In this document: piece by piece, positions 1 to 8,900 of the stretch
Layout of the letters: every line of letters starts with the position of its first letter
Position numbering within the stretch: the first letter of the stretch is position 1
DNA from: Candidatus Borkfalkia avistercoris
GTDB lineage: Bacteria; Bacillota; Clostridia; Christensenellales; Borkfalkiaceae
Direction of reading: 5' to 3'
DNA: 50,705 nt
Assembly: GCA_019115995.1 (NCBI GenBank)
Contig: DXCL01000029.1
Span: 1-50,705 of the forward strand
Position numbers and translations under genes: made by a program
The notes under the pieces: generated by a model
The model's database searches: none
Told to the model about the DNA's origin: nothing
The model's input: only the letters and a program-made list of their open reading frames with translations

Positions 1-73
1 GTCCTCCTTTTGATTTTTAGTTTGCAACTGCCAGGTCGCACCCTAATTATATCAAAAGGAGTTTTGTTTTCAA
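1..73 (-). promoter_or_regulatory. Promoter and ribosome site of a gene running off the left edge
   Basis: Read on the minus strand there is a -35 TTGAAA (68-73), a 16-nt spacer and a perfect -10 TATAAT (46-51). A strong AAAAGGAGGAC ribosome site sits at the very edge (1-11). The start codon would lie just outside the window, so a minus-strand gene begins there. Nothing can be said about its product. The leader between the -10 and the ribosome site is only about 35 nt, with no obvious riboswitch. Confidence 0.6.
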
Positions 74-97
74 GTTTCATCGCTTAAGCTTCTCGTT

Positions 98-118
98 ACC
101 CGCGGACTATCCGCGGGT
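98..118 (+). terminator. Short GC hairpin with T-run on the plus strand
   Basis: ACCCGCGG / CCGCGGGT forms an 8-bp stem with loop ACTAT, followed on the plus strand by TTTTTA. No plus-strand gene precedes it in the window, so it may only block stray transcription toward the GH2 terminator. It could be a chance palindrome. Confidence 0.35.
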
Positions 119-136
119 TTTTACCATACAAAAAAC

Positions 137-162
137 TGCCCGGGCGTTGCATCGCCAGGGCA
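137..162 (-). terminator. Intrinsic terminator of the transporter-GH2 operon
   Basis: On the minus strand TGCCCTGGCG pairs with CGCCCGGGCA (10 bp, one G-T pair, 6-nt loop), followed by GTTTTTTG. It lies 15 nt beyond the GH2 stop codon, as expected for a Rho-independent terminator. Confidence 0.75.
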
Positions 163-176
163 CGCGGCTCGGCTGG

Positions 177-1838
177 TCATTTTTTATCCTTATATATCTC
201 TTTTACCGCCTGATAACACAGCTTCGGCCGGCGATACTCGTCTGTAACGCCCTTGTTGTTCATCGTGCGCGGGCGGCCGCCCCACCACTCCTCGCTGACG
301 CGGATATCGCAGAATTGCCAGATATATACGCCGACGCAGTCGGGGAACGAGAGCACTGCATCGAGCTGTTCACGGAGCGTTTTTGCCTGATTTTCTTCGC
401 TCCATTTGGTACCGTACGCGCTGCGGAACCCGTATATGCCGCCCGCGCCGATCTCGGTGATCATAAACGGCTTGCCCGCACCCTCCGTTTGGGTCTGCAC
501 CCAGCCGTACAGGTCGGCAAGGTATTCGGCGGCGGGCGTTTCGTGGTACCATTGGGGATATATGTTATAGGAGACCACCTCGGGCAGCCCGAAGCAAATA
601 TCCGTTTTGAACTTACAGCTCGCAAACGAACGCGGGCGGCTTTCGTCGAGCGAGCGGATCAGCGCAAACTGCTTTTTATAGCATTCCTTCCCGAACGGGC
701 TGTCGCTCGCGCATTCGTTGAGTATCCCCCAAATATAGACGGACGGGTGATTGCAGTGCTGTTCGACCATTTCGCGCGTGACCTGCTCCGCCTGCCGTTC
801 GAAATTCGAATTTTGCATTTGTTCGAGGCTGAGCCCGCGCGCGTGGTTTTCCTCCCATACCAGGATCCCCTGTTCGTCGCACAAGTCGAGGAACCGTTCG
901 TCGTTCGGATAGTGCGCGGTTCGCACGGAATTCGCGCCCAGATCGCGTATGATCGCGAGATCCGCCGCCATTGCGGAAAAAGGAAGCGCGCAGCCGAACT
1001 GCGGGTGATCCTCGTGCCGGCACACGCCCCTGATCCTGACCGGCTCGCCGTTGAGCAAGATCTTCTGCCCTTCGACGGCAACCTCGCGGAAGCCGAAACG
1101 GTCGATCAGGTCGTCGAACGCGATCTCTCCCTTCATCAGACGCGCATCGGCGGTATATAACGCGGGCTCGGCAGGCGACCATGCGCGCACGCCTTCGAAC
1201 GCCATTTCTCCCGTAAAATAGTTATTTCCGGAAGACAGTACCGCCGCGGAAAAGCGCAGCGTTTCCCCCGCGATGCGAACGACGAGGGAGACGGGCTCTC
1301 TTTCGTCCAAATTCGCCACGCACGCTCTGATCTTCGCCCGCCACTTCCCTTCGCGGCAATACGGCGTAACGTGCACGTATTCGATATAACAATTTTCCAC
1401 TTCTTCCAGCACGACAGGGCGGGAAACGCCGCCGTAAGATATATAGTCGTTGGGCACATGCAGCGCGCTTTCGGCGGAAAAGCGGTTGTCTGCCACAATA
1501 TCGAGCGTGTGCTCCCCCGCCGCCGCGCCGCGCACGACCGCAGAAAACGCGGTGTACGCATTATAATGCTCGGCGATCTTTTCGCCGTCGAGATAAACCG
1601 CCGCGGTATGAGAAACGCCTTTGCATTCGATGCGCAGATTCCCCGCGCCGTAAAAGCGCGTCGTATAGCGCCCTGCGCCGCGGTACAGCCCGAACCCGGG
1701 ATAATTTTCCCAGCAACTCGGCGTGTGCACCGTTATCCGCTCGCCCGCCCGCTCTCCGTGCAAGGGCGTAAAATCCCACAGTTTTTCCGTGAGCTCTTCC
1801 TGTTTTCTGATAAAATGCGTCCGAAAAGTACGTATCAT
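177..1838 (-). CDS. Glycoside hydrolase family 2 (beta-galactosidase / beta-glucuronidase type)
   Basis: A 553-residue retaining exo-glycosidase of GH2. It has an N-terminal jelly-roll sugar-binding region (about 30-150), an Ig-like middle domain (about 155-255) and a TIM barrel from about 258. Family landmarks are visible: RGVCRHEDHPQFG (270-282), NSVRTAHYPN (303-312), the acid/base in ILNE (Glu375) and the nucleophile in MITE (Glu462). No signal peptide is seen, so it should be cytoplasmic and act on an imported oligosaccharide or glycoside. The ATG at 1838 follows CAGGGGAG and overlaps the transporter stop codon (ATGA), so the two genes are translationally coupled. It is shorter than LacZ and closest in layout to UidA-like enzymes. 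The exact substrate (galactoside, glucuronide or mannoside) cannot be read from the sequence. Confidence 0.9.
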   Translation of the reverse strand: MIRTFRTHFIRKQEELTEKLWDFTPLHGERAGERITVHTPSCWENYPGFGLYRGAGRYTTRFYGAGNLRIECKGVSHTAAVYLDGEKIAEHYNAYTAFSAVVRGAAAGEHTLDIVADNRFSAESALHVPNDYISYGGVSRPVVLEEVENCYIEYVHVTPYCREGKWRAKIRACVANLDEREPVSLVVRIAGETLRFSAAVLSSGNNYFTGEMAFEGVRAWSPAEPALYTADARLMKGEIAFDDLIDRFGFREVAVEGQKILLNGEPVRIRGVCRHEDHPQFGCALPFSAMAADLAIIRDLGANSVRTAHYPNDERFLDLCDEQGILVWEENHARGLSLEQMQNSNFERQAEQVTREMVEQHCNHPSVYIWGILNECASDSPFGKECYKKQFALIRSLDESRPRSFASCKFKTDICFGLPEVVSYNIYPQWYHETPAAEYLADLYGWVQTQTEGAGKPFMITEIGAGGIYGFRSAYGTKWSEENQAKTLREQLDAVLSFPDCVGVYIWQFCDIRVSEEWWGGRPRTMNNKGVTDEYRRPKLCYQAVKEIYKDKK

Positions 1839-2678
1839 AGCGCTCCCCTGTTTATATAGATCAATATCGTCATCACGGTTACGGATACGAGCGTAAGCAC
1901 GCTTCCCGCAAGCTTTCTCGCGCCGAGATCTTCGCGCCTGATCAGCGCAACGGCAAACAGAGCGGCGAGCTGCAAGGGCTGTATCAGCGCATACAGCAAG
2001 AGGTTTTGCTGCGCGGCGACCGCCTCCGTATATAAACCTGCCGCATTGGGTATGCGCGTCAGCACGCCCGCCGCCAGTCCTTTTTTACCGAAAAACGACT
2101 TAAACCGCACGAAAGGCGTCTGCAACAGCGCGACGCAAAGCATTACCAGCAGCAGCGCGGAAACGGGGGGAAGGCCCCTCCGGAAGCATGTTTATCTGCA
2201 AACCGTAAAAAAATTTCGAAGCTATATAGGCGAGGCTCAGAAGCACATAGCGGACGGGCGCGATCTTTTTGCTCCCGAAGGCGATCATGCCGATGCCCGC
2301 GGCCAAAACGACCGCGCAGGGCACGAACGCGATAAAAAAGCTTTCCCTTCCGCGCAAGAGATCTACAAGAAACGAGACCGCCACGTTCCGGCTGAGCCAC
2401 GCCTTCAACTCATAGGCGGAAACTGTTTTTAACAGAGAAGCGCTCGTGTAAAATTCGGCGATCTTGCATGCCGTAAGCGCCAAAAGGATCACACAGCTTT
2501 CGCCCGTAAACGCAAACGCCCAGCCCGCGAAGGGCACGGCGAGGGCGAGGAATACGGCGGTGGAAACTGATACAAGAAAGGAAAACTCCCGCGCGCCGCA
2601 CTGCAATTTCGACGCTATAAATTTGTCTCCCAAAGACGAAGCCGTATAAAACAGCACCGTCAGCAAAGAAAAGATCAA
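1835..2678 (-). pseudogene. EamA/DMT-like multi-TM transporter, broken by a frameshift
   Basis: Two overlapping reading frames together encode one hydrophobic protein of about 280 residues with roughly ten predicted membrane segments, the size of drug/metabolite transporter (EamA) proteins. The first frame runs from a TTG at 2678 (preceded by GAGGG) to about 2170. It then leaves the transporter reading and continues as a basic, non-membrane tail. The second frame picks up the membrane protein from about 2173 (LPPVSALLLV...) to a TGA at 1835. The switch coincides with a run of six G/C bases at 2165-2170, so a one-base indel explains it. The stop overlaps the GH2 start, as in an intact operon. 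Either it is a real inactivating mutation or a sequencing error. The likely role is uptake or efflux of the GH2 substrate or product; the family call rests on hydropathy and size. Confidence 0.65.
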
Positions 2679-2705
2679 TGTTTTTACCCTCGTACGACGT
2701 AAAGC

Positions 2706-2745
2706 ATTATAGCATATTGACAGCTGAAAAACATTGGAATATAAT
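2706..2745. promoter_or_regulatory. Divergent promoters of the AraC gene (+) and transporter-GH2 operon (-)
   Basis: Plus strand: TTGACA (2717-2722), 17-nt spacer, TATAAT (2740-2745), a full consensus sigma-A promoter for the AraC gene. Minus strand: TATAAT (2706-2711) but no good -35 at the proper distance, which suits a promoter that needs an activator. The inference is that the AraC protein activates the glycosidase operon. Confidence 0.7.
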
Positions 2746-2782
2746 ATCAGAAAATTGATCTATTCTTATATCGGAGAAGCAA

Positions 2783-3544
2783 ATGAACATATTGCGCTTG
2801 GGAGAAACGGAGCACGGCGCGGATTTTTGCGTATTGCGCGAACACGGTTATGGGCACTATCTGCTCTTGCTCGTAGAAACGCTCGCCCTGTTCGAAACGG
2901 ACGGAACCTGGATAAAGACGGAGGCTGAAACCGCTTTCCTGTTCCGCCCCGGGCAAAGGCACAGTTACCGCGCGCAGGCGGAAAAATATACCGATTGCTG
3001 GCTGCATGCCGAGAGTGCGGCGCCCCTCCTGTTTGAGAGCTTTCCGTTCGGAAAGCCCATTCCCCTGCGATCCGCGGCAAAAAATTTTTATCGGCTTTTC
3101 CGCATTCTGCGCGACGAATTTTTTGCCGAACGCCGTACGAGGGACAGTGTTTGCGACCTGCTCGCCTCAGCACTGATCGAAATGCTCGCGGGAGAAATAG
3201 AAGTGCGGGGGCCGCTGTTTTCCCGCTTCCTTTCCCTCAGGGAGGAAATATTCCGCCAGCCCGCCGCCGCATGGAGCGTAAAAGACGCGGCAAAGCGTAT
3301 TAACGTGAGCGAAGGATATTTTCACGTACTGTATAAAAAATATTTCCGCACGACCTTCGTTTCAGACGTGGTTTCGGCGCGGATCCAATCGGCGGAGGAA
3401 TTGCTCGTCTCCACGCCGGACAGCGTGGAGCGCATTGCCGAACGCTGCGGATATACGAATACCGAACACTTTATCAGGCAGTTCAGGGAAGCCACTGGCT
3501 CGACGCCGCTTCGCTACAAAAAAGATATTTTGGGATACCGATAA
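2783..3544 (+). CDS. AraC-family transcriptional regulator
   Basis: A 253-residue regulator. Residues 1-130 resemble the cupin-type sugar-sensing domain of AraC proteins, including an FRPGQRHSY stretch typical of that fold. The last ~100 residues are the double helix-turn-helix: WSVKDAAKRINVSEGYF in the first motif and VERIAERCGYTNTEHFIRQF in the second, followed by the family ending GSTPLRYKK. The ATG at 2783 is preceded by CGGAGAAGCAA. It is transcribed from its own consensus promoter and faces away from the transporter and GH2 genes, the usual arrangement of a local carbohydrate activator. The inducing sugar is unknown. Confidence 0.9.
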   Translation: MNILRLGETEHGADFCVLREHGYGHYLLLLVETLALFETDGTWIKTEAETAFLFRPGQRHSYRAQAEKYTDCWLHAESAAPLLFESFPFGKPIPLRSAAKNFYRLFRILRDEFFAERRTRDSVCDLLASALIEMLAGEIEVRGPLFSRFLSLREEIFRQPAAAWSVKDAAKRINVSEGYFHVLYKKYFRTTFVSDVVSARIQSAEELLVSTPDSVERIAERCGYTNTEHFIRQFREATGSTPLRYKKDILGYR

Positions 3545-3577
3545 ATAAAAAACCCCGTGTTTCTGCGCGGGAACGTT

Positions 3578-3620
3578 ATGCAAAACGCGGGCGGCAATAT
3601 TTGCCGCCCGCGTTTTGCAT
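3578..3620. terminator. Perfect 20-bp bidirectional hairpin between the AraC gene and ftsY
   Basis: The arm at 3578-3597 is exactly complementary to 3601-3620 with a 3-nt TAT loop. The plus strand continues GATGTTTTTA. The converging genes end at 3544 (AraC, +) and 3628 (ftsY, -), so it can serve both. A second weak stem next to AAAAAA at 3546-3552 may add a T-run for ftsY. Confidence 0.8.
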
Positions 3621-3627
3621 GATGTTT

Positions 3628-4524
3628 TTATATGATGCCCTCCGTGAACTCTTCCGCGTCGAAAAGTTGCAGATCGTCGAGTTTTTCGCCCGTGCCGACG
3701 AACACGACGGGTATTTTCAGCTCGCCGCACAGCGACACCACGAACCCGCCCTTCGCCGTTCCGTCGAGCTTGGTCAAAACGATGCCGTCGAGGTCGACCG
3801 CCTCGTCGAAGATGCGCGCCTGCGACATCGCGTTCTGCCCGGTGGTCGCATCGAGCACCAAAAACTTATAAAAATGCGCTTCGGGATAATCTCTCTCCAC
3901 GACGCGGTTCATCTTTTTGAGCTCTTCCATCAGATTCGCCTTGACGTGCAGCCGCCCCGCCGTGTCGACGATGACGACGTCCGTCTTTTTCGCCTTGGCG
4001 GAAGAGATCGCGTCGAACACGACCGCGGAAGGGTCGCTCCCCTCTTCGTGCTTGACGATGCGCACCTTCGCCCTGTCTGCCCAGACGGAAAGCTGATCCG
4101 CCGCCGCCGCGCGGAAGGTATCCGCCGCCGCCACGGTAACGCTCTTTCTCTCCTTGACGAAATAATTGGCGAGCTTGCCGATCGTCGTCGTCTTCCCGAC
4201 TCCGTTCACCCCGACCAACATGATGACGGCGGGATATTGTATCTCGGGCGTCTCCGCCTCGCAGAGGGTGTCCTCGATCACGTCTTTGAGAAGGTCGATG
4301 ACAAACTCTTTGTCTTTGAGCTTTTCCGCCTTCGCTTCCGCGCGGATCTGGTCGATGATGTCCTCCGCCGTCGTCACAGAAATGTCCGCTGAAATGAGGA
4401 TCTCCTCCAATTCGTCGTAAAAATCGTCGCCCAGCTTGTTTTTTGCAAACAGCGCGGAAAGTTTGGACGAAATGTTGTCCTTCGTCTTTTTCAGCGCGCC
4501 GATGATTTTACCGAAAATTCCCAT
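3628..4524 (-). CDS. ftsY: Signal recognition particle receptor FtsY
   Basis: A 298-residue SRP-receptor GTPase that docks SRP-ribosome complexes at the membrane. The N domain (about 1-95) is followed by the G domain with the P-loop GVNGVGKTTT (105-114), DTAGR, and TKLDGTAKGG; the C-terminus is FTEGII. The acidic A domain of enterobacterial FtsY is absent, as in most Gram-positives. A longer reading exists upstream, but the ATG at 4524 has a perfect AGGAGG seven bases before it, and the upstream codons translate a repeat element. It belongs to the plsX-rnc-smc-ftsY neighbourhood but is separated from smc by a methyltransferase gene and a 440-bp gap. Confidence 0.95.
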   Translation of the reverse strand: MGIFGKIIGALKKTKDNISSKLSALFAKNKLGDDFYDELEEILISADISVTTAEDIIDQIRAEAKAEKLKDKEFVIDLLKDVIEDTLCEAETPEIQYPAVIMLVGVNGVGKTTTIGKLANYFVKERKSVTVAAADTFRAAAADQLSVWADRAKVRIVKHEEGSDPSAVVFDAISSAKAKKTDVVIVDTAGRLHVKANLMEELKKMNRVVERDYPEAHFYKFLVLDATTGQNAMSQARIFDEAVDLDGIVLTKLDGTAKGGFVVSLCGELKIPVVFVGTGEKLDDLQLFDAEEFTEGII

Positions 4525-4542
4525 AAAACCTCCTACCTTGTT

Positions 4543-4952
4543 CACACATTTTGTTTTGAGCTGACAAAACAAAATGTCGTGATTTTGAGGGCGACACCGC
4601 CGCGCGCCGCAAAGCGGCTGTCGGCGTTTTCCCCCTCTTTGCGCCCTTTTTAGGGGCACACATACTATGTAAGGGCGCAAATTCACCCTCTTCCCGTAAG
4701 GCAAAGCGTTGCCTAATTGAGTGAAAAAGCAAAAAGCGTCGTTTTTGCTTTTTTCGCATGATTATTTAAATAATTTAAGGCGCGTTTGAAAACCACGCTT
4801 TTCAAAAAGCGCACTCGATTTGCCGCACACTTGCGGTCTCAACGGGTGAATGCGGCGCGCATGTTATGGCGTGCCCTCAATAAGCGCGCCGCAGAGGGCA
4901 GCGCCCTAAACTCACGGAAAATCGCAGGCGTCAGCTTGCCGAGATTTTCGTG
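4543..4952. repeat. Head-to-head composite of two hairpin-rich repeat units (copy A)
   Basis: This fills the gap between the methyltransferase stop and the ftsY start. Unit A1 (minus, 4543-4753) and unit A2 (plus, about 4778-4952) point away from a central palindrome ATTATTTAAATAAT (4761-4774). Each unit has, in order: a hairpin P0 (A1 4724-4753; A2 4785-4806), a CACTC/GGGTG pairing enclosing a short hairpin, a long stem P3 (A1 4639-4646 with 4673-4680; A2 4851-4860 with 4884-4893) whose loop carries GTGTGCCC or GCGTGCCC then YYAAWAA, and a terminal hairpin with loop TCAGCT (A1 4546-4577, 13 perfect pairs) or a related loop (A2 4912-4952). A2 at 4809-4907 differs from 18151-18249 at 5 of 99 positions by hand alignment. 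The family is not recognised; no coding potential. Confidence 0.8.
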
Positions 4953-4967
4953 ATATGTCTGCACAAC

Positions 4968-5906
4968 TCATTTTTCACGAACCGAGATGTTTCGTTCGTA
5001 AAACACCTTTCCGTCGTAGCCCTGAATGCGCTTATCCGTTTCGGCGCGCTCCAACCGCTGGCGCGCCCATACGCAGTATTGCTCGTTCGCCTCTATGCCG
5101 AAATACCTTCTGCCCAGCTTTTTCGCCGCCACGGCAGACGTTCCCGAACCCAAAAACGGATCGAACACGAGATCGCCCCCGTTCGAGCTCGCCAAAATAA
5201 GCTTTGCGTACAGCTTTTCCGGCTTTTGGGCGGGGTGCGCCGTGTTTTCGGGCATAGACCAAAAGGGGATCGTTATATCGTCCCAGAAATTTGACGGGCA
5301 CGTATCGCGGAAGTTGCCGAGCGCCGTTGCCTGCCAATCTTTCGGAACGCCGCCCTCGCGATAGGGCGCGACGACGCGGCGGCGTATTTTGACCGCGTCG
5401 AGGTTGAAAGTATGTTCCTTTCCCTTGACGGCGAACCAGATGTCTTCCATGCCGTTTTTCCAGTTCGCCTTGGCTCCTCTGCCCTTTTCTCTCTGCCAGG
5501 TGATGCGGTTCATCACGGTGAAAAACTCGCCGAGCACCCTGCCGACGATCAGGCTCGAACGCCAGTCGCAGCACACATATACGCTGCCGCCCTCTTTCAG
5601 GAGCGGCGCCGCAAGGGAGAGCCAACGGCGGGTATACGCCTCGTATTCCGCTTCGCTCGTTCTGGAAAAGATCTCCCCGCCGTAATTTTTGGTGAGGTTG
5701 TACGGCGGATCCGCGATGATGAGGTCGGCAAACCCGCGGGGCAGAAGGGGCATGACGGAAAACGTATCCCCCAGCGCGACCGCGTTTTCGATCTGCCCGA
5801 CGCAGCCGACGGGCGCGCGCAGGCGGAGGCATTCCGCAAGATATGCTGCGCCCTCCGCGGCGGTGGTGTCCATCGTTCTGTTTTTTGCCGCCTTTTCCCC
5901 TTTCAT
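4968..5906 (-). CDS. Beta-class site-specific DNA methyltransferase (orphan)
   Basis: A 312-residue S-adenosylmethionine-dependent DNA methylase. The catalytic motif DPPY (66-69, in IIADPPYNL) comes first. The cofactor motif DPFLGSGTS (249-257) is near the C-terminus, after HPAQKP (224-229). That order defines the beta class and fits N6-adenine or N4-cytosine methylation. No restriction gene adjoins it, so it looks like an orphan regulatory or protective methylase. It sits 37 bp after smc. The start is uncertain: the ATG at 5906 lacks a clear ribosome site, and the ATG at 5873 is a plausible alternative. The target sequence cannot be inferred. Confidence 0.85.
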   Translation of the reverse strand: MKGEKAAKNRTMDTTAAEGAAYLAECLRLRAPVGCVGQIENAVALGDTFSVMPLLPRGFADLIIADPPYNLTKNYGGEIFSRTSEAEYEAYTRRWLSLAAPLLKEGGSVYVCCDWRSSLIVGRVLGEFFTVMNRITWQREKGRGAKANWKNGMEDIWFAVKGKEHTFNLDAVKIRRRVVAPYREGGVPKDWQATALGNFRDTCPSNFWDDITIPFWSMPENTAHPAQKPEKLYAKLILASSNGGDLVFDPFLGSGTSAVAAKKLGRRYFGIEANEQYCVWARQRLERAETDKRIQGYDGKVFYERNISVREK

Positions 5907-5943
5907 CGCAATTTAACGCCGCCCGCAGGCGCGCTCTCCCCCG

Positions 5944-8900
5944 TTATGCCACCGTATCGCCGCCGAGCTTGCTCTCCACTTCGGAAAGCTTGACGGATAC
6001 GATCTTGGATACGCCCTTTTCCTCCATCGTAACGCCGAACAGACAGTCTGCCTTTTCCATGGTGGGTTTTCTGTGCGTGATGACGATGAACTGCGTTTCC
6101 TTTGCAAATTTCTTCAAAAACTGCGCGAATTTATCGACGTTCGCCTCGTCGAGCGCGGCCTCGATCTCGTCGAGCACGCAGAACGGCATGGGGCGGAGCA
6201 TCAAAATCGCGAAGAGAATGGCGATCGCCGTGAGCGCGCGCTCGCCGCCCGAAAGCAGGGATATTTTCGTCAGCTTTTTCCCGGGCGGGCACGCCACGAT
6301 CTCCACGCCGGCGGAGAGCGGGTCGTCCGTTTCGGTATAGTCCATTTGCAGCTCCGCCTTGCCGCCGCCGAACAGCTCTTTGAAGAGCTTTTTGAAATTT
6401 TCGTTGATCTGGTTGAATCCCTCGTCAAACTGCTTCTGCATTTCGCCTTTGAGCTCTTCGAGGGCGGCGCTCGTGTCGTCTATGCCCTTCTGCACGTCGT
6501 CTCTCTGGGCGCACATCTCCTCGTACTGCGCGGAGAGAGACTCGTATTCTTCGAGCGCGTTGTGGTTGATCGCGCCGAGAGAGTTGATCTCGCGCTTTAA
6601 GCGGTTGACGAGCGTCTGCCCCTCCTTGGGGTCGAAATTCTCGTCTTTATACGCAAGGCAGCTCTCGTACGTTTCCTGATATTCCTCGTCGATGCGCGCC
6701 TGCAAGTTTTCCAGCTCGGAATCGATTTTCGTGAGCTCGATCTCCTGCCGGTGCCGCTGTTCCGAAAGCGCGTCGATCTGCTCCTGCGCGGCGCGGCTCT
6801 TTGCCATCACGCCTTCCAGCTCCGCGTTGAGCTTTGCCTTTTCGGAGAGGAGCCCCTCCTTTCTTTCGCGTAAGGCGTTGAGTTCGCTCAGCTGTTCGGG
6901 CGTGAGCGCCGTCTTTTCCGCCATCTCTTCCAGATCGGAGATGGTCGCCTCGATATTTTCGATGTTCGAGGCGGAGTCGCGCAGCTTTCCTTCCAGCTCC
7001 TCCCGCTCGCGGGCGAGCCTTTCCGCGGTCGCCCTATCGTTTTCCATTGCGGCGCGGTACTGCGCGATGTAAACGTGCAGCACGTTGAGCCTCAAATTGC
7101 GTTCGCCGAGTTCGGATTTGAGCTTATCGTACTCCGCCTTGCGCTTTTCGCTCTCCTCGTCTGCCGCGCTCTTCATCTTGCTGAATTTTTCCTCCCCCTC
7201 GGAAGAAGTGGAAAACTCCGTATCGATGCCCTTCATGCGCTCGTAAAGCATTGCGAGAGAGCCCTCCTGCGTTCTGAGGGAGCTCTCGTCTTTTGCGAGC
7301 TTTTGCGAGAGAGACTGCGTTTTTTCTTCCAGCGCGGCGAGCTTTGCGCGCGCTTCCTGGAAGCTTTCGCGCAGCGTTTCCATCTCGCCGGCGGCCCTTT
7401 CCTTTTTCTCCTCCAATGCCGCGCGCTCGGCGGTCAGCTTTTTGACCTCGCTCTCCGCCGCGGCGATCTCTTTGGCGGTCTCCTCGATCTTGCGCTCGTT
7501 GGCAAGGAGGTTGCCGCTGTCCGCGCGGCGTGAGCCGCCCGTCATCGAGCCGGAGGTAGAGATCACGTCGCCGTCCAGCGTAACGATGCGGAAGGCGTGC
7601 GGATACTTTTTGGAAATTTCGTTCGCGTTGGCGATATTGTCGGCGATCAGCGTATTGCCGATGAGGTTATAGATGACGTTGTCGTAATACTTGTCGTAGC
7701 GCACGAGCTCGTTCGCAAGCCCTATCGCGCCCTTTTCTTTGAGGGCGCGGCGGGTGTAGTCCGTTTCGTAATGCGGTTTGAGGGAGGCGACGGGCAAAAA
7801 CGTGACCGATCCGCCCCGCGTGCGTTTCAGGTATTCGATGAGCCAGCGCGCGTCGTCGCTCGTAGCCGTAACGATGTTCTGCATCGCGCCGCCGAACGCC
7901 GTTTCGATGGCGACCTCGTACTTTTCGTCGCACTTTACGATGTCTGCGATGACGCCTTTGATGCGCTTTGCAAGCTCCGCGTTCGAGCGGCTGTCGCTCA
8001 TCAGTTTTTTGACGGAGAATTTATATCCTTCGAAATCTTCCTTTACGTTGAGATAAAAACGCTTCCTGTCGCCCAGCGCGGAAATGCGCGCGTTCGCGTT
8101 GAATATGCGCTTGGAAAGCGCGTCGGCGCGGGTGTTGAGATCGGCGATCTCCTCTTCCTTGGCGGTCTTCGTTTCCTTCTCGCGGGAAAGGTATTCCACG
8201 AGCTCGTCGTACCAGTCTTTATTTTCCGCGAGCGCCTTTTTGCCCGCTTCTATTTCTCCTTTCAGTTTTTCCGCCGCCGCCGCGATCTCGGCGATGCGCT
8301 CCTCGGCCGCCTCTTTTTTGGCGGAAAGCGTGCCGATGTTCTGGCGGATCTCGGAAAGGTTTTCGATGGTGTCGATCACGCTCTTTTGCGAGCGGTCGTT
8401 GAGTTCTTCGTATTCCGCGAGCTTGGCGTTGAAGCCCGCAAGCTCTTCGTTTAAAACGGCTATCTCCTTTTCCGAATCGGAGATCTTCGCGCGGTAATCG
8501 GACGCGGAAGCTTCCGCCTCGGAAACCTCCTTTTCGATGGCGGAAAGGCGCGCGGTGCCGTCTTCGATAAACTTTTTGCTGCTTTCGCGCTGTTCCCTGA
8601 AAAAGCCGATGCGCTCGCGGATCACTTTGACGTCGCCCTCCTTCTTTTCGAGGTCGACCGTATATTTCAGGATCTGCTCGTTGAGCTGTTGCAGGAGCGC
8701 GTCGCTTTCGGAAACGCGGCGCCTGTCTTCCGTGTACTGCGCTTCCAGCCGTTCCACCTCGTTCCTGCCCGCGTCGATGGCGGATTGCAGGGAATCGAGC
8801 ATGGCGTTGATGGAAGCGCGCGCTTCCGCGGCGTTGTCGTGCTTGTATATGTAGAGATTGATCTCCGAATTTTTCAGCTGGCCGTACAGTTCGTTGTAGC

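Noticed and set aside
4525-4704. N-terminal extension of ftsY into the upstream gap
   Set aside because: It translates the repeat element; the ATG at 4524 has a perfect AGGAGG and gives a normal FtsY N-terminus.
4543-4952. tmRNA, RNase P RNA or known large ncRNA in the gap
   Set aside because: None of the diagnostic conserved blocks of those RNAs is present, and the unit occurs several times in 50 kb.
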